From: Lucinisca nassula
Taxonomy: Eukaryota; Mollusca; Bivalvia; Lucinida; Lucinidae
Assembly (NCBI GenBank): GCA_963580285.1
Contig: OY757010.1
Location: 210,460,138-210,524,137 of the forward strand
Length of the DNA: 64,000 nt
Direction of reading: 5' to 3'
Translations under genes and position numbers: made by a program
In this document: piece after piece, positions 63,723 through 64,000 of the stretch
Layout: every line of letters begins with the position of its first letter
Position numbering within the stretch: position 1 is the stretch's first letter
Notes under the pieces: generated by a model
Databases searched by the model: none
The model's input: only the letters and a program-made list of their open reading frames with translations
Told to the model about the DNA's origin: nothing

Positions 63723-64000
63723 GTTGATTGATCACACTGAACGGCTTTGTGGCCATTAAGGACAGCACCACTGCAAACACCACAGTCAAACCTGTTTGGC
63801 TTACTCAGTTCTACATATTCATCAAAGAAGGAGTCTGAAAAGTTACCGACCTCACATTTTGGACATATCCAGTGGCAGCTTGAATTTACCAATGTGCCAT
63901 ATTCTGCATCTGAAATGCAGGAACAGTCAGTGTGTATCCACATTTCACATTGATCACACTGAACGGCTTTGTGGCCATTAAGGACAGCACCACTGCAAAC
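63723..64000 (-). pseudogene. CR1 PHD-finger segment, partly duplicated
   Basis: Minus strand reads WIHTDCSCISDAEYGTLVNS, CHWICPKCEVGNFSDSFFDE and KPNRFDCGVCSGAVLNGHKA. The GVCSGAVLNGHKAVQCDQ unit occurs at both 63726-63781 and 63944-64000 with a 218-base spacing, so the PHD segment has begun a tandem duplication. Runs off the right edge. Confidence 0.85.

Overview
The window is eukaryotic, intron-rich and dominated by transposable elements. The repeat complement points to a bivalve mollusc: a tRNA-headed SINE with a Meta-SINE-type body, CR1 elements with a PHD-finger segment, hairpin-capped tandem arrays ending in GACGGACGGAC tracts, and many short MITE-like elements. The organism call is an inference, not a database match.

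The one host gene I can support is UVSSA (UV-stimulated scaffold protein A, transcription-coupled DNA repair). It runs on the minus strand from the start codon at 38844 to the left window edge. I reconstructed ten coding exons (38844-38687, 34926-34751, 29576-29422, 19309-19189, 16108-15291, 8732-8591, 7287-7207, 5457-4962, 2198-2034, 710-530). All junctions keep phase and use GT/AG. They give 831 codons, and the last exons (rest of the C-terminal zinc-binding region) lie beyond base 1. The acidic TFIIH-binding motif and the lysine that is ubiquitinated in the human protein are both recognisable in exon 7.

Region by region. 1-39 kb holds the UVSSA exons, separated by introns filled with hairpin-capped tandem arrays (about 0.9-1.8, 9.4-12.7, 26.5-28.5, 30.3-32.5 and 35.8-36.9 kb). 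These introns also carry TTAA-flanked and other TIR MITEs, several SINE families, palindromic elements and a decayed PIF/Harbinger transposon (22.4-26.3 kb) that itself contains a MULE-like element with a 9-bp target duplication. A 30-bp minisatellite grown out of the exon 7/intron 7 junction carries a ladder of candidate 5' splice sites. 40.1-43.7 kb is a broken ZSWIM1/3-like (MULE-transposase-related) gene split by a Penelope-like retroelement. 44.8-47.2 kb is a SINE split by a second, nearly intact Penelope-like copy. 48-51 kb holds a non-LTR relic with a micro-inversion and two MULE-like non-autonomous elements. 51.4-54.8 kb is a CR1 element split by a tRNA-derived SINE. 55.1-61.1 kb is a minus-strand RT/RNase H retrotransposon split inside its RNase H domain by a plus-strand RT/RNase H retrotransposon. 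61.6-64 kb is a second, rearranged CR1 copy on the minus strand.

The right-hand 24 kb is therefore a nest of retroelements whose insertion order can be read from target-site duplications. The left-hand 39 kb is a functional-looking repair gene that has tolerated heavy intronic transposon load.
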